Of a DNA stretch of 49,573 bases, positions 8,967-18,793 are shown piece by piece. The position numbers and the translations under genes were made by a program. The notes under the pieces are model-generated. The model saw only the letters and a program-made list of their open reading frames with translations, did not search any database and was not told the DNA's origin. Position 1 is the stretch's first letter. Each line of letters begins with the position of its first letter. The stretch is from NCBI GenBank assembly GCA_037139415.1, contig JBAXGN010000032.1, positions 1 to 49,573 of the forward strand, read 5' to 3'. Source of the stretch: Verrucomicrobiota bacterium (GTDB lineage: Bacteria > Verrucomicrobiota > Verrucomicrobiia > Limisphaerales > Fontisphaeraceae).

Positions 8967-9809
8967 ATGAAAAACAACTTATTCGGCAACCTGCTCTTGG
9001 CGGGCGCTGTTACCTTGGCGGTCTCCGCCCAAGCTCAAACGAAACCTCTGAAGGCCCTGCTGCTCACCGGCGGCTGCTGCCATGACTATAAAAATCAGAA
9101 AGAAATCATCTCCAAAGGCATCAGCGCCCGCGCCAATGTCGAATGGACCATTGTTCTGGAAGAAGGTGGCACCACCCATAAGGACATTGCCAACAGCACC
9201 TATAACAAGCCGGATTGGGCCAAAGGCTACGACATCATCGTTCACAACGAGTGTTTTGCCTCCGATACCGACCCCGCTTATATTGAAAAAGCCCTCGCGC
9301 CACATCGGGATGGCGTTCCCGGCATTATTTTACATTGCCAGATGCATACGTTTCGCGATTACAAGGAGGACAAGTATCGTGAATTTCTCGGGGTGACCTC
9401 CAAGCGGCATGGGCCGCAACATCCCTTGGATGTCAAGGTTGTGAAGGCGGATCACCCGATTATGGCGGGTTTCCCGGCAGATTGGAAGACCGGCAACGAG
9501 GAGTTGTATGCCATTGAAAAAGTATGGCCAAATACCATTACCCTCGCCACCGCGAATGACAAAGTCAAAGAAAAGGCACCGCCCGGCCAGAAGGCCCCCG
9601 ATAAATGGAATACTACGGAAAAATCCCATACCCTGATTTGGGTCAATACCTACGGCAAAACGCGTGTTTTTGGCACCACCCTTGCGCACGCGAACAAAAC
9701 CATGGAAGACCCGGTTTTCCTCGATCTGATGACGCGTGGGCTGCTCTGGGCTTGTGATAAGCTCGATGATAACGGCAAGCCCAAGCCCGGTTATGAAGCC
9801 AAGAAATGA
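8967..9809 (+). CDS. Secreted ThuA-domain protein
   Basis: Exported protein of 280 residues. The signal peptide (about 1-23, MKNNLFGNLLLAGAVTLAVS then AQAQ) precedes a class-I glutamine-amidotransferase-like ThuA domain: KALLLTGGCCHDYKNQ, YDIIVHNECFA, GVPGIILHCQMHTFRDY, HPIMAGFP and GKTRVFGTTLAH. ThuA domains occur in trehalose utilisation and, in Verrucomicrobia and Planctomycetes, in many secreted sugar-associated proteins; the reaction here is not established. Its stop overlaps the start of the glycosyltransferase by ATGA, so the two are co-translated, an unusual pairing of an exported and a membrane-bound enzyme. Confidence 0.88.
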   Translation: MKNNLFGNLLLAGAVTLAVSAQAQTKPLKALLLTGGCCHDYKNQKEIISKGISARANVEWTIVLEEGGTTHKDIANSTYNKPDWAKGYDIIVHNECFASDTDPAYIEKALAPHRDGVPGIILHCQMHTFRDYKEDKYREFLGVTSKRHGPQHPLDVKVVKADHPIMAGFPADWKTGNEELYAIEKVWPNTITLATANDKVKEKAPPGQKAPDKWNTTEKSHTLIWVNTYGKTRVFGTTLAHANKTMEDPVFLDLMTRGLLWACDKLDDNGKPKPGYEAKK

Positions 9810-10822
9810 CGGCTGAGCGTCATCCCAAAGTCAGCATCATCATGCCGACGCTGAACGCGGAGGCGATTCTGGACAACTGCCTGGCGTCCATCGCCAGGCA
9901 GACGTATCCGCGCGACCGGTTTGAAATCATCCTGGCCGACGCTTTTTCCAAGGATCGCACCCGGGAGATCGCCTTGCACTACGGCGCAACCGTGGTGGAT
10001 GACCACGGCAAAAACATGGAGGAGGGCAAGCGCCTTGCGCTGAGTCACGCCACCGGCGAGTACATCGTCTTTATTGATGCGGACAATGAGTTAACCCACC
10101 CGGATTACCTGGAATTGGCCGTGCGAGCCCTGGCTGACCATCCCCAGGCACTGGGCGTCGAGGCGTACTATCTGCCGTCCGCCAAGATGAGTTCCTTCTG
10201 TGCCTACGTGACGCACCTACTGCATATTAGCGACCCGATCTGTTGGCTAATGGCCACCAACCCGGTTCGCGTGGCGGTGGCGGGTGACGTGGAACGTTGG
10301 ACGCTCCCGGGTAACTCGCTATCCTATCCGCTTGGTGCCAATGGCTTTGTGTTTCGCCGAGCTGATCTCGAATCCGTCAAGGCCGGAGAACATTTCCAGG
10401 ATACGCATATCGCCCTCCACCTCATGCGGGCCGGCAAGCGTGAATGGCTGCGCATCCACGGTCGCGGGGTACATCATTATTATGTGCAAACCCTCACCGG
10501 ATTTTTACAGAAACGGCGACGGGCAACCGTCCACTTCCTAAACGTGCAGCAAGAAGTACAGGTCAACTGGATGAAAGAAAAACCGCCGGTGCCCGCCTGG
10601 CTGGCGGCGGTTTATTGCGTTTCGGTGGTTGGGCCGGCGTATCACACGGTCAGGGGTTGGGTACGCGACCTGGATTGGCGCTGGGCTTGGCATCTTCCCG
10701 CGAGCGTGGCTTCGATTTTGGGAGTGTTCTGGGGAATTTGGACACATCGCCAGTGGGGCGGGAACGGCGGTAAAAAAACGATCGCCGATTTGCAGGTCAA
10801 ACAAACCCTCAAAAACAAGTAA
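9806..10822 (+). CDS. Family 2 glycosyltransferase with C-terminal membrane helices
   Basis: GT-A fold glycosyltransferase of 338 residues. The start VSIIMPTLNAEAILDNCLAS is the classic GT2 nucleotide-sugar site, with the DxD-type motif in YIVFIDADNE near residue 92. A central region (NSLSYPLGANGFVFRR, then HFQDTHIALHLMRAGK) fits the acceptor part. Two hydrophobic helices near the C-terminus (about 257-280 and 290-312) should anchor it in the inner membrane. It transfers a sugar to a lipid or polysaccharide acceptor; donor and acceptor cannot be read from sequence. It is translationally coupled to the upstream ThuA gene by a 4-bp overlap. Confidence 0.9.
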   Translation: MTAERHPKVSIIMPTLNAEAILDNCLASIARQTYPRDRFEIILADAFSKDRTREIALHYGATVVDDHGKNMEEGKRLALSHATGEYIVFIDADNELTHPDYLELAVRALADHPQALGVEAYYLPSAKMSSFCAYVTHLLHISDPICWLMATNPVRVAVAGDVERWTLPGNSLSYPLGANGFVFRRADLESVKAGEHFQDTHIALHLMRAGKREWLRIHGRGVHHYYVQTLTGFLQKRRRATVHFLNVQQEVQVNWMKEKPPVPAWLAAVYCVSVVGPAYHTVRGWVRDLDWRWAWHLPASVASILGVFWGIWTHRQWGGNGGKKTIADLQVKQTLKNK

Positions 10823-10881
10823 CCTGCGCTACCCGGCCGGTTCGAACCTCGATCCTTCAGTTTCGGTATTTCCAACTCCGA

Positions 10882-11409
10882 CTACCACGCTCCATCCACC
10901 AGCACGGACGCGGCGTTGTGAGCCAAGTCATCAGCCAGCACCGGGATGGCCTCGCGTTCGCCGCTGGCCAGATCTGCTCCAACGCTCAACGCGGAACGGC
11001 CAACCACCGATTTTTCCAGAATCACCTTGCCGGTAGCCCGCTCAAATAACGTGATTTTGGCAACCATCGCGAGCCGGTAGTCACGCACAGTTGCCGTATC
11101 GCTGGGTTGGTAGCTAAGCGGTGCCCGCCGAAATTGAGAGATGACACCTTTGACGACATAATCCGCATTACCAGAGGTGTCCAGACGATACGTGCCATCC
11201 TGCTGGAGGGTGCGACGCAATGATTGGGTGACCGCGTCGGAAAGCCGCGCTTCAAGCGTTTCGTTGGTAAACGGCAGCACTTGGATGGATTTTTCACCCG
11301 CTTTGAGTCCATTGGTTGGACCTAGCCGATACCCCGAACATCCCATGCATAAGGCCAGCAGGAGCAGCATGGACAACCAGACCAGTTGGCGGACAGGTAT
11401 CATGTGCAA
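10882..11409 (-). CDS. LptE-like outer-membrane lipoprotein
   Basis: Small exported lipoprotein of 175 residues. The signal sequence ends LLALCMGCSGY, with C24 the likely lipidated Cys; the lipobox is imperfect because Cys is at -3. The mature protein shows the LptE (LPS-assembly lipoprotein) pattern: GYRLGP, then KSIQVLPFTNETLEARLSDA, SLRRTLQQDGTYRL, ADYVVKGVISQFRRAPLSY, RDYRLAMVAKITLFERATG and a C-terminal region with LADDLAHNAASVLVDGAW. In E. coli LptE plugs LptD for LPS insertion. It lies 14 bp after the BamD-like gene, so the two form a short envelope-biogenesis operon. LptD is not in the window, so the role is inferred from the family. Confidence 0.78.
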   Translation of the reverse strand: MHMIPVRQLVWLSMLLLLALCMGCSGYRLGPTNGLKAGEKSIQVLPFTNETLEARLSDAVTQSLRRTLQQDGTYRLDTSGNADYVVKGVISQFRRAPLSYQPSDTATVRDYRLAMVAKITLFERATGKVILEKSVVGRSALSVGADLASGEREAIPVLADDLAHNAASVLVDGAW

Positions 11410-11423
11410 AGGCAGTGGATCAG

Positions 11424-12434
11424 CTACTTTTTCGGCGCGACTTCGGCTGCTGATGCAGGAGGCGTCGAGTGTTTTTTCAACTCCTCAAGCCGTTTTTTGG
11501 CTTGGGCATCGTAGATGGAATTGGGTGCCCGTCGCTGGGCTTCGTTATAATAAATCTCGGCGGCGGCATAGAACTTCCGTTTGTCGTAGAACTGGGCGAT
11601 TCCGAAATCTCCCCGCGCCTGTTCCAATTTCAACACCTCGATGATTTCGTTGGCGCGCTTGCAGCGCGAGTCATTGGGAAACATAGTCTTGAAATCCTCG
11701 AACGTCTTGATGGCGTCGGAGGCGGCATTCTGATCATACTCGGCCTTTTGTGCCTGCTTTTCGTACGCCAGCCCCGCTTTGAATAGGGCGTCAGAGGCAA
11801 TCGCGGTCTTGTCGTTATAACGATCAGCCGCCCGCTCATACGCCTTTACCGCCAGCGGGTAGTCTTTTTGCTTTTCCCGGGCGGTGCCGATGTTCATCTG
11901 GGCTTGTGGTGCGACTTCGCTATAGGGACCGCTCTTAATGATTTTTTCGTACATCGTCACGGTCTTATCCATGGAAGAAAACAACGGCAGCACCCCCCAT
12001 TTCCAGAACCATTGGCCGGCCAGGTAACGGTTGGCAATCTCGCACTGGCGCTTGAGAATCTCCTGGTGATTGGCCAGTTTGGGATATTTATCAATGCACT
12101 TTTGGTAAGCCTCAAACGCCTGTTCATCCTTATGACGCGCTTCGTAGGTCCGGCCAATCAAATACTGGGCATTGGCCGCAAAATCCGAAAGCGGCCACTG
12201 GCTGACGACGCGGCGGGCGGCGCGCAGAGCGGTTTTATAATCCTGCTTGTCGAAGGCGGCCTGCGCCACATCGTACTGGTCTTTGGCGCGCCCTTTCATC
12301 CAAGTACTGGTGGTTCCGTACTGTTCATACACCCAACCCTCACCGGGCCGATAGATCAATGGCGCCGGGGACGGGTACGGCAGCGCCAGCAGAAATAACG
12401 CCGCCAGCAAAATACGTTTTGTCCAACAATTCAT
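11424..12434 (-). CDS. BamD-like tetratricopeptide outer-membrane biogenesis protein
   Basis: Exported TPR protein of 336 residues. The start chosen is ATG 12434 (MNCWTKRILLAALFLL), which places a normal signal peptide first; the upstream in-frame ATG at 12485 would add 17 polar residues ahead of it. Repeats run through the protein: AQAAFDKQDYKTALRAARRV, SDFAANAQYLIGRTYEARH, QAFEAYQKCIDKYPK, AVKAYERAADRY and AIKTFEDFKTMFPNDSRC, the YfiO/BamD/YbgF pattern. There is no lipobox Cys after the signal peptide, unlike true BamD, so a soluble periplasmic adaptor is equally possible. The last third (IAQFYDKRKFYAAAEIYYNE) is the most BamD-like. It is followed after 14 bp by the LptE-like gene. Confidence 0.8.
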   Translation of the reverse strand: MNCWTKRILLAALFLLALPYPSPAPLIYRPGEGWVYEQYGTTSTWMKGRAKDQYDVAQAAFDKQDYKTALRAARRVVSQWPLSDFAANAQYLIGRTYEARHKDEQAFEAYQKCIDKYPKLANHQEILKRQCEIANRYLAGQWFWKWGVLPLFSSMDKTVTMYEKIIKSGPYSEVAPQAQMNIGTAREKQKDYPLAVKAYERAADRYNDKTAIASDALFKAGLAYEKQAQKAEYDQNAASDAIKTFEDFKTMFPNDSRCKRANEIIEVLKLEQARGDFGIAQFYDKRKFYAAAEIYYNEAQRRAPNSIYDAQAKKRLEELKKHSTPPASAAEVAPKK

Positions 12435-12566
12435 GCGGACAACCGTAAACAACCGCCCTCGGCAAGTCAAGACAGGCGCAGACAATAAAAAAGCGTCGCG
12501 GGTTCATTTTACGCTATCACTTTACGCTTGTTTTTTTCACCCCTTATGGAATTCTAGGCGGGTCAC

Positions 12567-15500
12567 ATGAGTTTAGTCCGCACCAAGTGTTTCGTGTTCC
12601 TGCTGGCGGTGTTTGGCGGGTTATTCGTAAATTCAGGGCTCAGCCAATCCTCGCCGGACGCAGTGGTGGATGTAACCAGCGTTCCCTCGGACACGCCGCC
12701 CTATATCACCTTGCGTTGGTCGCATCGTCAGTCAGGTTACATCACGAATTATACCGTCGCGCGCAAAGCCAAAGCCGATACCAGTTGGACGGTCCTGACC
12801 AATCTATCCGCCACAACCACCAGTTTTGCGGATTACACGGCAGCTCTGAATACACCCTATGAGTATCGCGTGGCGCGATATTATACCAATTTCAGCCCGA
12901 CAGATGTTTACGGGTACCTCTATGCCGGTGTGCGCGTGCCCATGACGGAAGCGCGCGGTACGCTGCTCATGTTTGTGGATCAGAGCATGACCAACTCATT
13001 GGCACCTGAGATTGATCTAACCTTCCGCGACCTGATCGGGGATGGCTGGCAGGTGTTGCGCTATGACGTCCCACGGATGGTTGCCCAGCCCAATAATACC
13101 AATGCCAATATTTGGGCGACGCGCTCCAACGAGATTGCGTCCGTCAAAAGCCTCATCGTTTCCAACTACCAAGCCAATCCGACGACCGTGAAGGCGGTCT
13201 ATCTGCTGGGACGCGTACCGGTTCCTTATTCCGGATACCTGGCTCCCGATGGACATGGCGACCATTATGGCGCTTGGCCCGCCGACGTGTACTATGGGGA
13301 TGTCAATGGTACTTGGACCGATTCCTCCATCAATACTACCAACTCCAGCGATAAACGTGGGTGGAACCAGCCCGGAGATGGCAAGTTTGACCAATCCAGC
13401 CTGCCCAGCGATCTAAAATTGCAAGTGGGACGCGTGGATTTTGCCAACATGACAACCTTCCCCACTGCGTCAGTGACGGAGACGGACTTGCTGCGGCGTT
13501 ACCTGCGGCGCGCACATGATTTCCGGTGGCGACGGGGAACATTTACCAACGTGCCCCGCCGGGGACTGATTGATGATAACTTTGGCTGGTTCGGCGGTGA
13601 GGCATTTGCGGCGACGGGCTGGGGCACGGGCTACAGTTGGTTTAGCAGTGCCAATGTCGCTTCTTTGGATTGGTTTACCACCCTGCGCACGAACCAATAC
13701 CTGCTGGCTTATGGTTGCGGCGGCGGCAGTTCCACCAGCGCCAGTGGTGTTGGTTCCTCCACGGATTTCGCCAACATTAGTTCCCGCGGCATCTTCTGTG
13801 AAATCTTTGGCAGCTACCATGGCGATTGGGATTATAATAACAACTTCATGCGCGCCGCCCTCTGCGGAACCCCGGAGACGGAAGGACTCACCATTTTCTG
13901 GGGTGGTCGCCCTTATTGGTTTGTCCACCACATGACGCTCGGGGACCACATCGGTTACTGCGCAATGATTTCCCAGAATAACAATTCTCTGTATGATTAC
14001 GCATACACTTCCTCCCCGCGCGGGGTTCACATGGCTCTGCTCGGCGACCCGGCTTTGCGCCTCCACCCGGTGATTCCGCCCATCAATGTGCATGCTCAAG
14101 CTTCCACCACCCAAATCCAACTGGACTGGGCGGCCTCCGCCGACACCAATCTGCTCGGCTACCATGTGTTCCGCGCCAGTTCATTGACCGGAACTTTTAC
14201 CCGGCTGACCTCCTCCGTGGTGGCGACCAATGCTTTGACCTATACGGATACGTCGGTTATCAGTGGCCAGAGCTATACTTATCTCGTACGCACGTTAAAG
14301 CTGGAAACCAGTCCGGGCGGCTCTTATGAGAACCTTAGTCAGGGTGTGGCGGTCACAGCGACGGCATCCACCCTTGGTGCTCCCGTCGCGCCGCAAGGAT
14401 TATTGGTCTTGGCCACCAACAGTCAACCTGGGCTCACTTGGCAGGACAATGCCAGCAATGAAACCGGATTTGAAGTTCAGCGTCAGGCGGGTGCGGCCAC
14501 CAATTTCCTCTCCATTGCCACGCTGCCTCCCAATGCAATCCAATACACTGATCCGGGCCCGCTGCTGCCAGGCGCCACTTGGCTTTATCGTGTTCGGGCT
14601 TTGGGCACTTCCGCTACTTCAGAATGGAGCAACGTCGAAAGTGTGTTTGCCCAACCGGCTCAAATCCAGTTGCTCAACCGCGCTTTTCTGGCGGAGAAAA
14701 CTTCAGGTACTGCGACCGTCATGCTGCAACGTCTCTACGGAAGCGTTGGCGCCGTCAGTGTCAATTTTGGTCTGACTAATTCCACGGCCACCGGAGCGGT
14801 GCATTATACGCAGTCCACTGGCATGGTAAGTTGGGCGGATGGTGAACTCGCCAGCAAAAACGTGCTCATCCCGTTGCTGAGTGACGGCCAGTCAAAGCTG
14901 ACGCGGTCGTTTAGCATCACGCTCAATACCCCAACCAACGGCGCCTACCTCTACACGAATGTGGCGGAAGTAGCCATCAACGATGCCACCACGCCGCAAA
15001 CGTCGCCCTGGCTGGTGACGAACTGGTATAACACTGCATATTTCGTGCCGGGTAAGGCGGGCGAGGCCGAAGGAGCGTGGGGACTCAGCACCATGGGCGG
15101 CGGCATGGGCAGCGGCAGCAGTGGCGTATCCGATGCCGGAACTTTCGCATACCAGACGGTGAGCGGATATGGTTCCATTGTGGCCCGAGTACGGGCGCGC
15201 CAACCCTCCATCACCGGCGCACAGGCTGGAGTAATGATTCGCAGCGGCCTGTCCAATGCTGCTGTCTTCGCTTTTTCCACACTCAACCAAGGTACCGGTG
15301 CCCGCTTTATGGCGCGCGAAACAGTCAATGGTTCGGTGACCAACATTACCATCACCAACAACACGTTTACGGTGCCATACTGGGTGCGACTCACGCGGAT
15401 GGGCTCGAATTTCACCAGCGAAGCGTCTGCCAATGGCACCAACTGGACCACCATCAACACGCGTGCAATGGCGGTTCCCCCAACAGCTCAATGGGGATTC

Positions 15501-18500
15501 GCCGCTGCCGGTGTCGCTACCGATTACCGGTTTGTATTGTCGCAATTTGACAACCTTACGCTGAACACCAATGTTGAACCGCTCCTATTCACGCTAGCCA
15601 TCAGCGCCTCGAACACCTTCGTGCGCACCAACGCCATTCGGCAACTCAGTGTCAGCAAAACAGATCAATACGGCATCACCTGGCCGGTCACGTCCGCTGT
15701 TTGGAGTGTCACTGCCGGATCCATTAATACCACGGGCCGTTACACTGCCCCTGCGTTTTCCGGACCGGTCACTGTTACAGCCTCCGTGGAAGGGTTGACT
15801 AACACGCTGGCGTTGACAGTGGTACCCCAAGCCATGGTCGTCATGCCGGAAACGAACTTTGCCGCTGCTGGCAATTACGGTGGCCCCTTCTCACCCTCTT
15901 CTGCAAACTATACCTTGTATAATGCCGGCGGTTCCACCCTCAATTGGAATATGGGCGTGGATGAAACTTATTACTTGAACATTACCACTGGTTCGCTGGC
16001 CTCCGCGTCGTTGACCAATTTCACGTTATCCTTAAGTGCGGCGGCCAATTCCCTGGCGGCGGGTGCTTATACCAATTCCATCAATATCACCAACCTCTCG
16101 CAATCCGAACAGCTCACCCGCCTGGCCACCTTGAATATTGCGCCCGCGACCATCGGTGCGGTCACTGCCAGCAATGGCTATGGCAGACTTGCTCCCAACG
16201 GCTGCGCGAATGTCTATATCACCCTGAAAAACAACGGTTCTTCCACGCTTACGGGTGTCAGCGCCACGCTTGGCGCCAACGCCATTCCTGGTCTGAGCAT
16301 TCCCGTCGCCACTGCTTCATGGCCATCCATTGCAGCGGGACAAACCACCACCAACACCACGCCATTCCGCGTGTGCGCTTCACCGACCTTCATTTGCGGC
16401 ACTTCCAAAAATCTCCAACTCGCTTATCAATCTTCCGCTGGGGCTGGAATTTTACCGGTAAGCATTGACTCTGGGGGTGGCTATCAGATGACGGTCAACA
16501 CCGGCGCCACCTATGTGGCGGGCACAAGTAATATTAACGTAACATGTGATGATTGCGGTGCTGCCATCGCCCTGCCTTTCCCAGTCACTTTCTATGGCAA
16601 CACCTATACATCCATCTGGGTATCGGCGAACGGTTTGATCGGTTTTGGCGTTGCCAACACTTCCACCTACCTGGGCTGCCTGCCTTCCGCTTCGGCAAAT
16701 GGTGTCTTGGCTGCCTTCTGCACGGACCTGCGAACGGATCAAACGGGACAGGGTATTTTCTCCAGTACCACCGGGACCGGATCGAATCGCGTTTACAACC
16801 TGGAATGGCGCGCGGGCACCTTTTCCGGAAACCTGGCGGTGAATTTCACCATCCGGCTCTATGAAGGTCGTCCACGCATGGAGATTGTCTATGGCACCAA
16901 TGCCGCGACCAGTACTGCCGGTACGGTGGGTATTCAGGAGAGTATGAGTAGTTATCTTGCTTATACTTGCTCGGCTGGCGTGGTCAGCAATGGATTATCC
17001 GTCGCCTTTGAGATGGTTTCCTGCCTGGAAACCAGTGTCGTCGAATTTGCGTCAGCCAACCAGACTATGCCCGAGCCTTTAACGAACATGGTCCTCTATC
17101 TGACCGTCAACCGCAGCGCCGGTCGAGTGGGCGACATTCAGATGGATTACGAGGTGGGAGCCAGCGGCAGCACGGCCACACCCGGCATCCAGTACCAGCC
17201 CGCCACGGGAACTTTATACTGGGCAGACAATGACACTGCGCCAAAAAACATTCCGGTCACACTTCTGGCAGAACACTACCCATCGGGAAATCGCACCGTA
17301 TCTGTCTTGCTAAAAAATCCTGGCGGCTACGTTCAAGGCGGCGCTCAAACGAACTTGAACATTACGCTGCTGGATGATGATTCCGTCAGTAACACACCAC
17401 CCGTCATCAACGTCGTGAATAGTGCAACGACGGAGGAAAATACACCCCGCACCATCCCCTTTGTGATTACTGACGCTGAGTCGCCTTCCGCTATGCTGCT
17501 GGTCACTGCCAGCGTCGTGGACACCACTCTGATCACCAACCTGACGCTGACTGGCGTGGGCAGCAACCGTTTTCTTAATATGTTCCCCGGAACCAACTGT
17601 AACGGCGGCACGCTCCTCACCATCACGGTGAGCGATGGCCTGGCCAGTCGCTCGACCAACATCGCGTTGACTGTGGTTCATGTGAACCAGCCACCTGTGG
17701 CTAATATCACCGCACCCGCTTCAAACACCACGGTTACCAACGCCAACGTGACCATCACCGCTGATGCCAGCGACCCGGAAGGGGCCTTATCGCGCGTTGA
17801 GTTTTACGGCGACGGCCAGCGGCTCGTCGTGATTTCCAATGCGCCCTATACCTTCTCGTGGTCCAACCTCGTTGCCGGTTACCACCAGGTTCAGGCGTGC
17901 GCGGTGGATACCGATAACCTGGGTAGCTGGAGCACGCCAGTATTCCTTCAAGTATCTGGCAACCTGACCAATCTGGTCAGTCCTGGCGCTTTATGGCGCT
18001 ACCACGATCAAGGGGTGGACCTGGGTACCACTTGGGTGGCCACGAATTATTCCGATGACGCCTGGCCGCAAGGGCCTTCTCCACTGGGTTACGGGGATGC
18101 CAATGGTGTCTGGCCGGCCACCACCAATTCCTATGGACCCGATCCCAACAATAAATACCCGTCGGCATATTACCGCCGCGTCTTTCAAGTTACCAACGCC
18201 GCGCTCTGGCGAAGCCTGCTGCTCAACATTCAGCGGGATGACGGTGCCATCATTTACCTCAATGGCACAGAAATTTACCGTAACAACCTGCCCACTGGCA
18301 CAGTGACGTACAGCACCTTGGCCACCACCACCATCAATGGGTCCGCTGAAACCAATTGGTATGCCACCAATGTGAGTCAGAGCTTGCTTTTTGAAGGTAC
18401 GAATTGGTTGGCAGCGGTGGTGCATCAAAGTGCCGTCAACAGTTCGGATCTGTTTTTTAACCTTCAGCTTTCTGGGCAACAATTGCAACCACCCCCAAAA

Positions 18501-18707
18501 GTCACTTTGGGTGGCGGTACGAATGGCTTCAACTTTAGTTGGCCCGATTGGGCGGCAGGCCTCTCGCTTTGGTCCGCCACCAACCTGGCTCCCCCGGTGA
18601 ACTGGACGTTGCTCACCAACGGCATCATCGTCAGCAACGGGCAGACCATTCTAAATCTCCCGCCCGAAACGCGACGCACCCGTTACTTCCGCCTGATTAG
18701 CCAGTGA
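12567..18707 (+). CDS. Giant secreted multidomain protein (C25-like region, Fn3, Calx-beta)
   Basis: Exported protein of 2046 residues with an N-terminal signal (about 1-27). Visible order: Fn3 (about 30-110); a large alpha/beta region (about 125-500) with KAVYLLGRVPVPYSG, WPADVYYGDVNGTW, LKLQVGRVDFANM, FGSYHGDWDYNNNFMRA and GGRPYWFVHHMTLGDHIG, which resembles gingipain/peptidase C25-like proteins; two more Fn3 (about 502-595, 603-690); Calx-beta (about 697-795); a LamG-like module (about 850-1000); an Ig-like segment; a second Calx-beta (about 1490-1600); cadherin/Ig-like repeats; and a galactose-binding-like module (about 1800-1975). The end, RTRYFRLISQ, has no PEP-CTERM or Por-type sorting tag. 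The canonical C25 His/Cys dyad could not be assigned, so protease activity is uncertain. Heavy Asn/Thr use is typical of adhesin-like surface proteins. Confidence 0.8.
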   Translation: MSLVRTKCFVFLLAVFGGLFVNSGLSQSSPDAVVDVTSVPSDTPPYITLRWSHRQSGYITNYTVARKAKADTSWTVLTNLSATTTSFADYTAALNTPYEYRVARYYTNFSPTDVYGYLYAGVRVPMTEARGTLLMFVDQSMTNSLAPEIDLTFRDLIGDGWQVLRYDVPRMVAQPNNTNANIWATRSNEIASVKSLIVSNYQANPTTVKAVYLLGRVPVPYSGYLAPDGHGDHYGAWPADVYYGDVNGTWTDSSINTTNSSDKRGWNQPGDGKFDQSSLPSDLKLQVGRVDFANMTTFPTASVTETDLLRRYLRRAHDFRWRRGTFTNVPRRGLIDDNFGWFGGEAFAATGWGTGYSWFSSANVASLDWFTTLRTNQYLLAYGCGGGSSTSASGVGSSTDFANISSRGIFCEIFGSYHGDWDYNNNFMRAALCGTPETEGLTIFWGGRPYWFVHHMTLGDHIGYCAMISQNNNSLYDYAYTSSPRGVHMALLGDPALRLHPVIPPINVHAQASTTQIQLDWAASADTNLLGYHVFRASSLTGTFTRLTSSVVATNALTYTDTSVISGQSYTYLVRTLKLETSPGGSYENLSQGVAVTATASTLGAPVAPQGLLVLATNSQPGLTWQDNASNETGFEVQRQAGAATNFLSIATLPPNAIQYTDPGPLLPGATWLYRVRALGTSATSEWSNVESVFAQPAQIQLLNRAFLAEKTSGTATVMLQRLYGSVGAVSVNFGLTNSTATGAVHYTQSTGMVSWADGELASKNVLIPLLSDGQSKLTRSFSITLNTPTNGAYLYTNVAEVAINDATTPQTSPWLVTNWYNTAYFVPGKAGEAEGAWGLSTMGGGMGSGSSGVSDAGTFAYQTVSGYGSIVARVRARQPSITGAQAGVMIRSGLSNAAVFAFSTLNQGTGARFMARETVNGSVTNITITNNTFTVPYWVRLTRMGSNFTSEASANGTNWTTINTRAMAVPPTAQWGFAAAGVATDYRFVLSQFDNLTLNTNVEPLLFTLAISASNTFVRTNAIRQLSVSKTDQYGITWPVTSAVWSVTAGSINTTGRYTAPAFSGPVTVTASVEGLTNTLALTVVPQAMVVMPETNFAAAGNYGGPFSPSSANYTLYNAGGSTLNWNMGVDETYYLNITTGSLASASLTNFTLSLSAAANSLAAGAYTNSINITNLSQSEQLTRLATLNIAPATIGAVTASNGYGRLAPNGCANVYITLKNNGSSTLTGVSATLGANAIPGLSIPVATASWPSIAAGQTTTNTTPFRVCASPTFICGTSKNLQLAYQSSAGAGILPVSIDSGGGYQMTVNTGATYVAGTSNINVTCDDCGAAIALPFPVTFYGNTYTSIWVSANGLIGFGVANTSTYLGCLPSASANGVLAAFCTDLRTDQTGQGIFSSTTGTGSNRVYNLEWRAGTFSGNLAVNFTIRLYEGRPRMEIVYGTNAATSTAGTVGIQESMSSYLAYTCSAGVVSNGLSVAFEMVSCLETSVVEFASANQTMPEPLTNMVLYLTVNRSAGRVGDIQMDYEVGASGSTATPGIQYQPATGTLYWADNDTAPKNIPVTLLAEHYPSGNRTVSVLLKNPGGYVQGGAQTNLNITLLDDDSVSNTPPVINVVNSATTEENTPRTIPFVITDAESPSAMLLVTASVVDTTLITNLTLTGVGSNRFLNMFPGTNCNGGTLLTITVSDGLASRSTNIALTVVHVNQPPVANITAPASNTTVTNANVTITADASDPEGALSRVEFYGDGQRLVVISNAPYTFSWSNLVAGYHQVQACAVDTDNLGSWSTPVFLQVSGNLTNLVSPGALWRYHDQGVDLGTTWVATNYSDDAWPQGPSPLGYGDANGVWPATTNSYGPDPNNKYPSAYYRRVFQVTNAALWRSLLLNIQRDDGAIIYLNGTEIYRNNLPTGTVTYSTLATTTINGSAETNWYATNVSQSLLFEGTNWLAAVVHQSAVNSSDLFFNLQLSGQQLQPPPKVTLGGGTNGFNFSWPDWAAGLSLWSATNLAPPVNWTLLTNGIIVSNGQTILNLPPETRRTRYFRLISQ

Positions 18708-18750
18708 CAATAATTCGACGGCGGCGACCCTCGGCAGGATAAACAAAAAA

Positions 18751-18772
18751 CCCGCTGACGCAAGCCAGCGGG
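18751..18772 (-). terminator. Rho-independent terminator after rpsI
   Basis: A perfect 7-bp stem (CCCGCTG with CAGCGGG, 8-nt loop) is followed on the minus strand by a run of six T (plus-strand A at 18745-18750). It lies 21 bp past the rpsI stop. The plus-strand side has only a weak TTGTTT tract, so any use by the convergent giant gene would be weaker. Confidence 0.8.
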
Positions 18773-18793
18773 GTTGTTTGTACCAAAAGCAGT

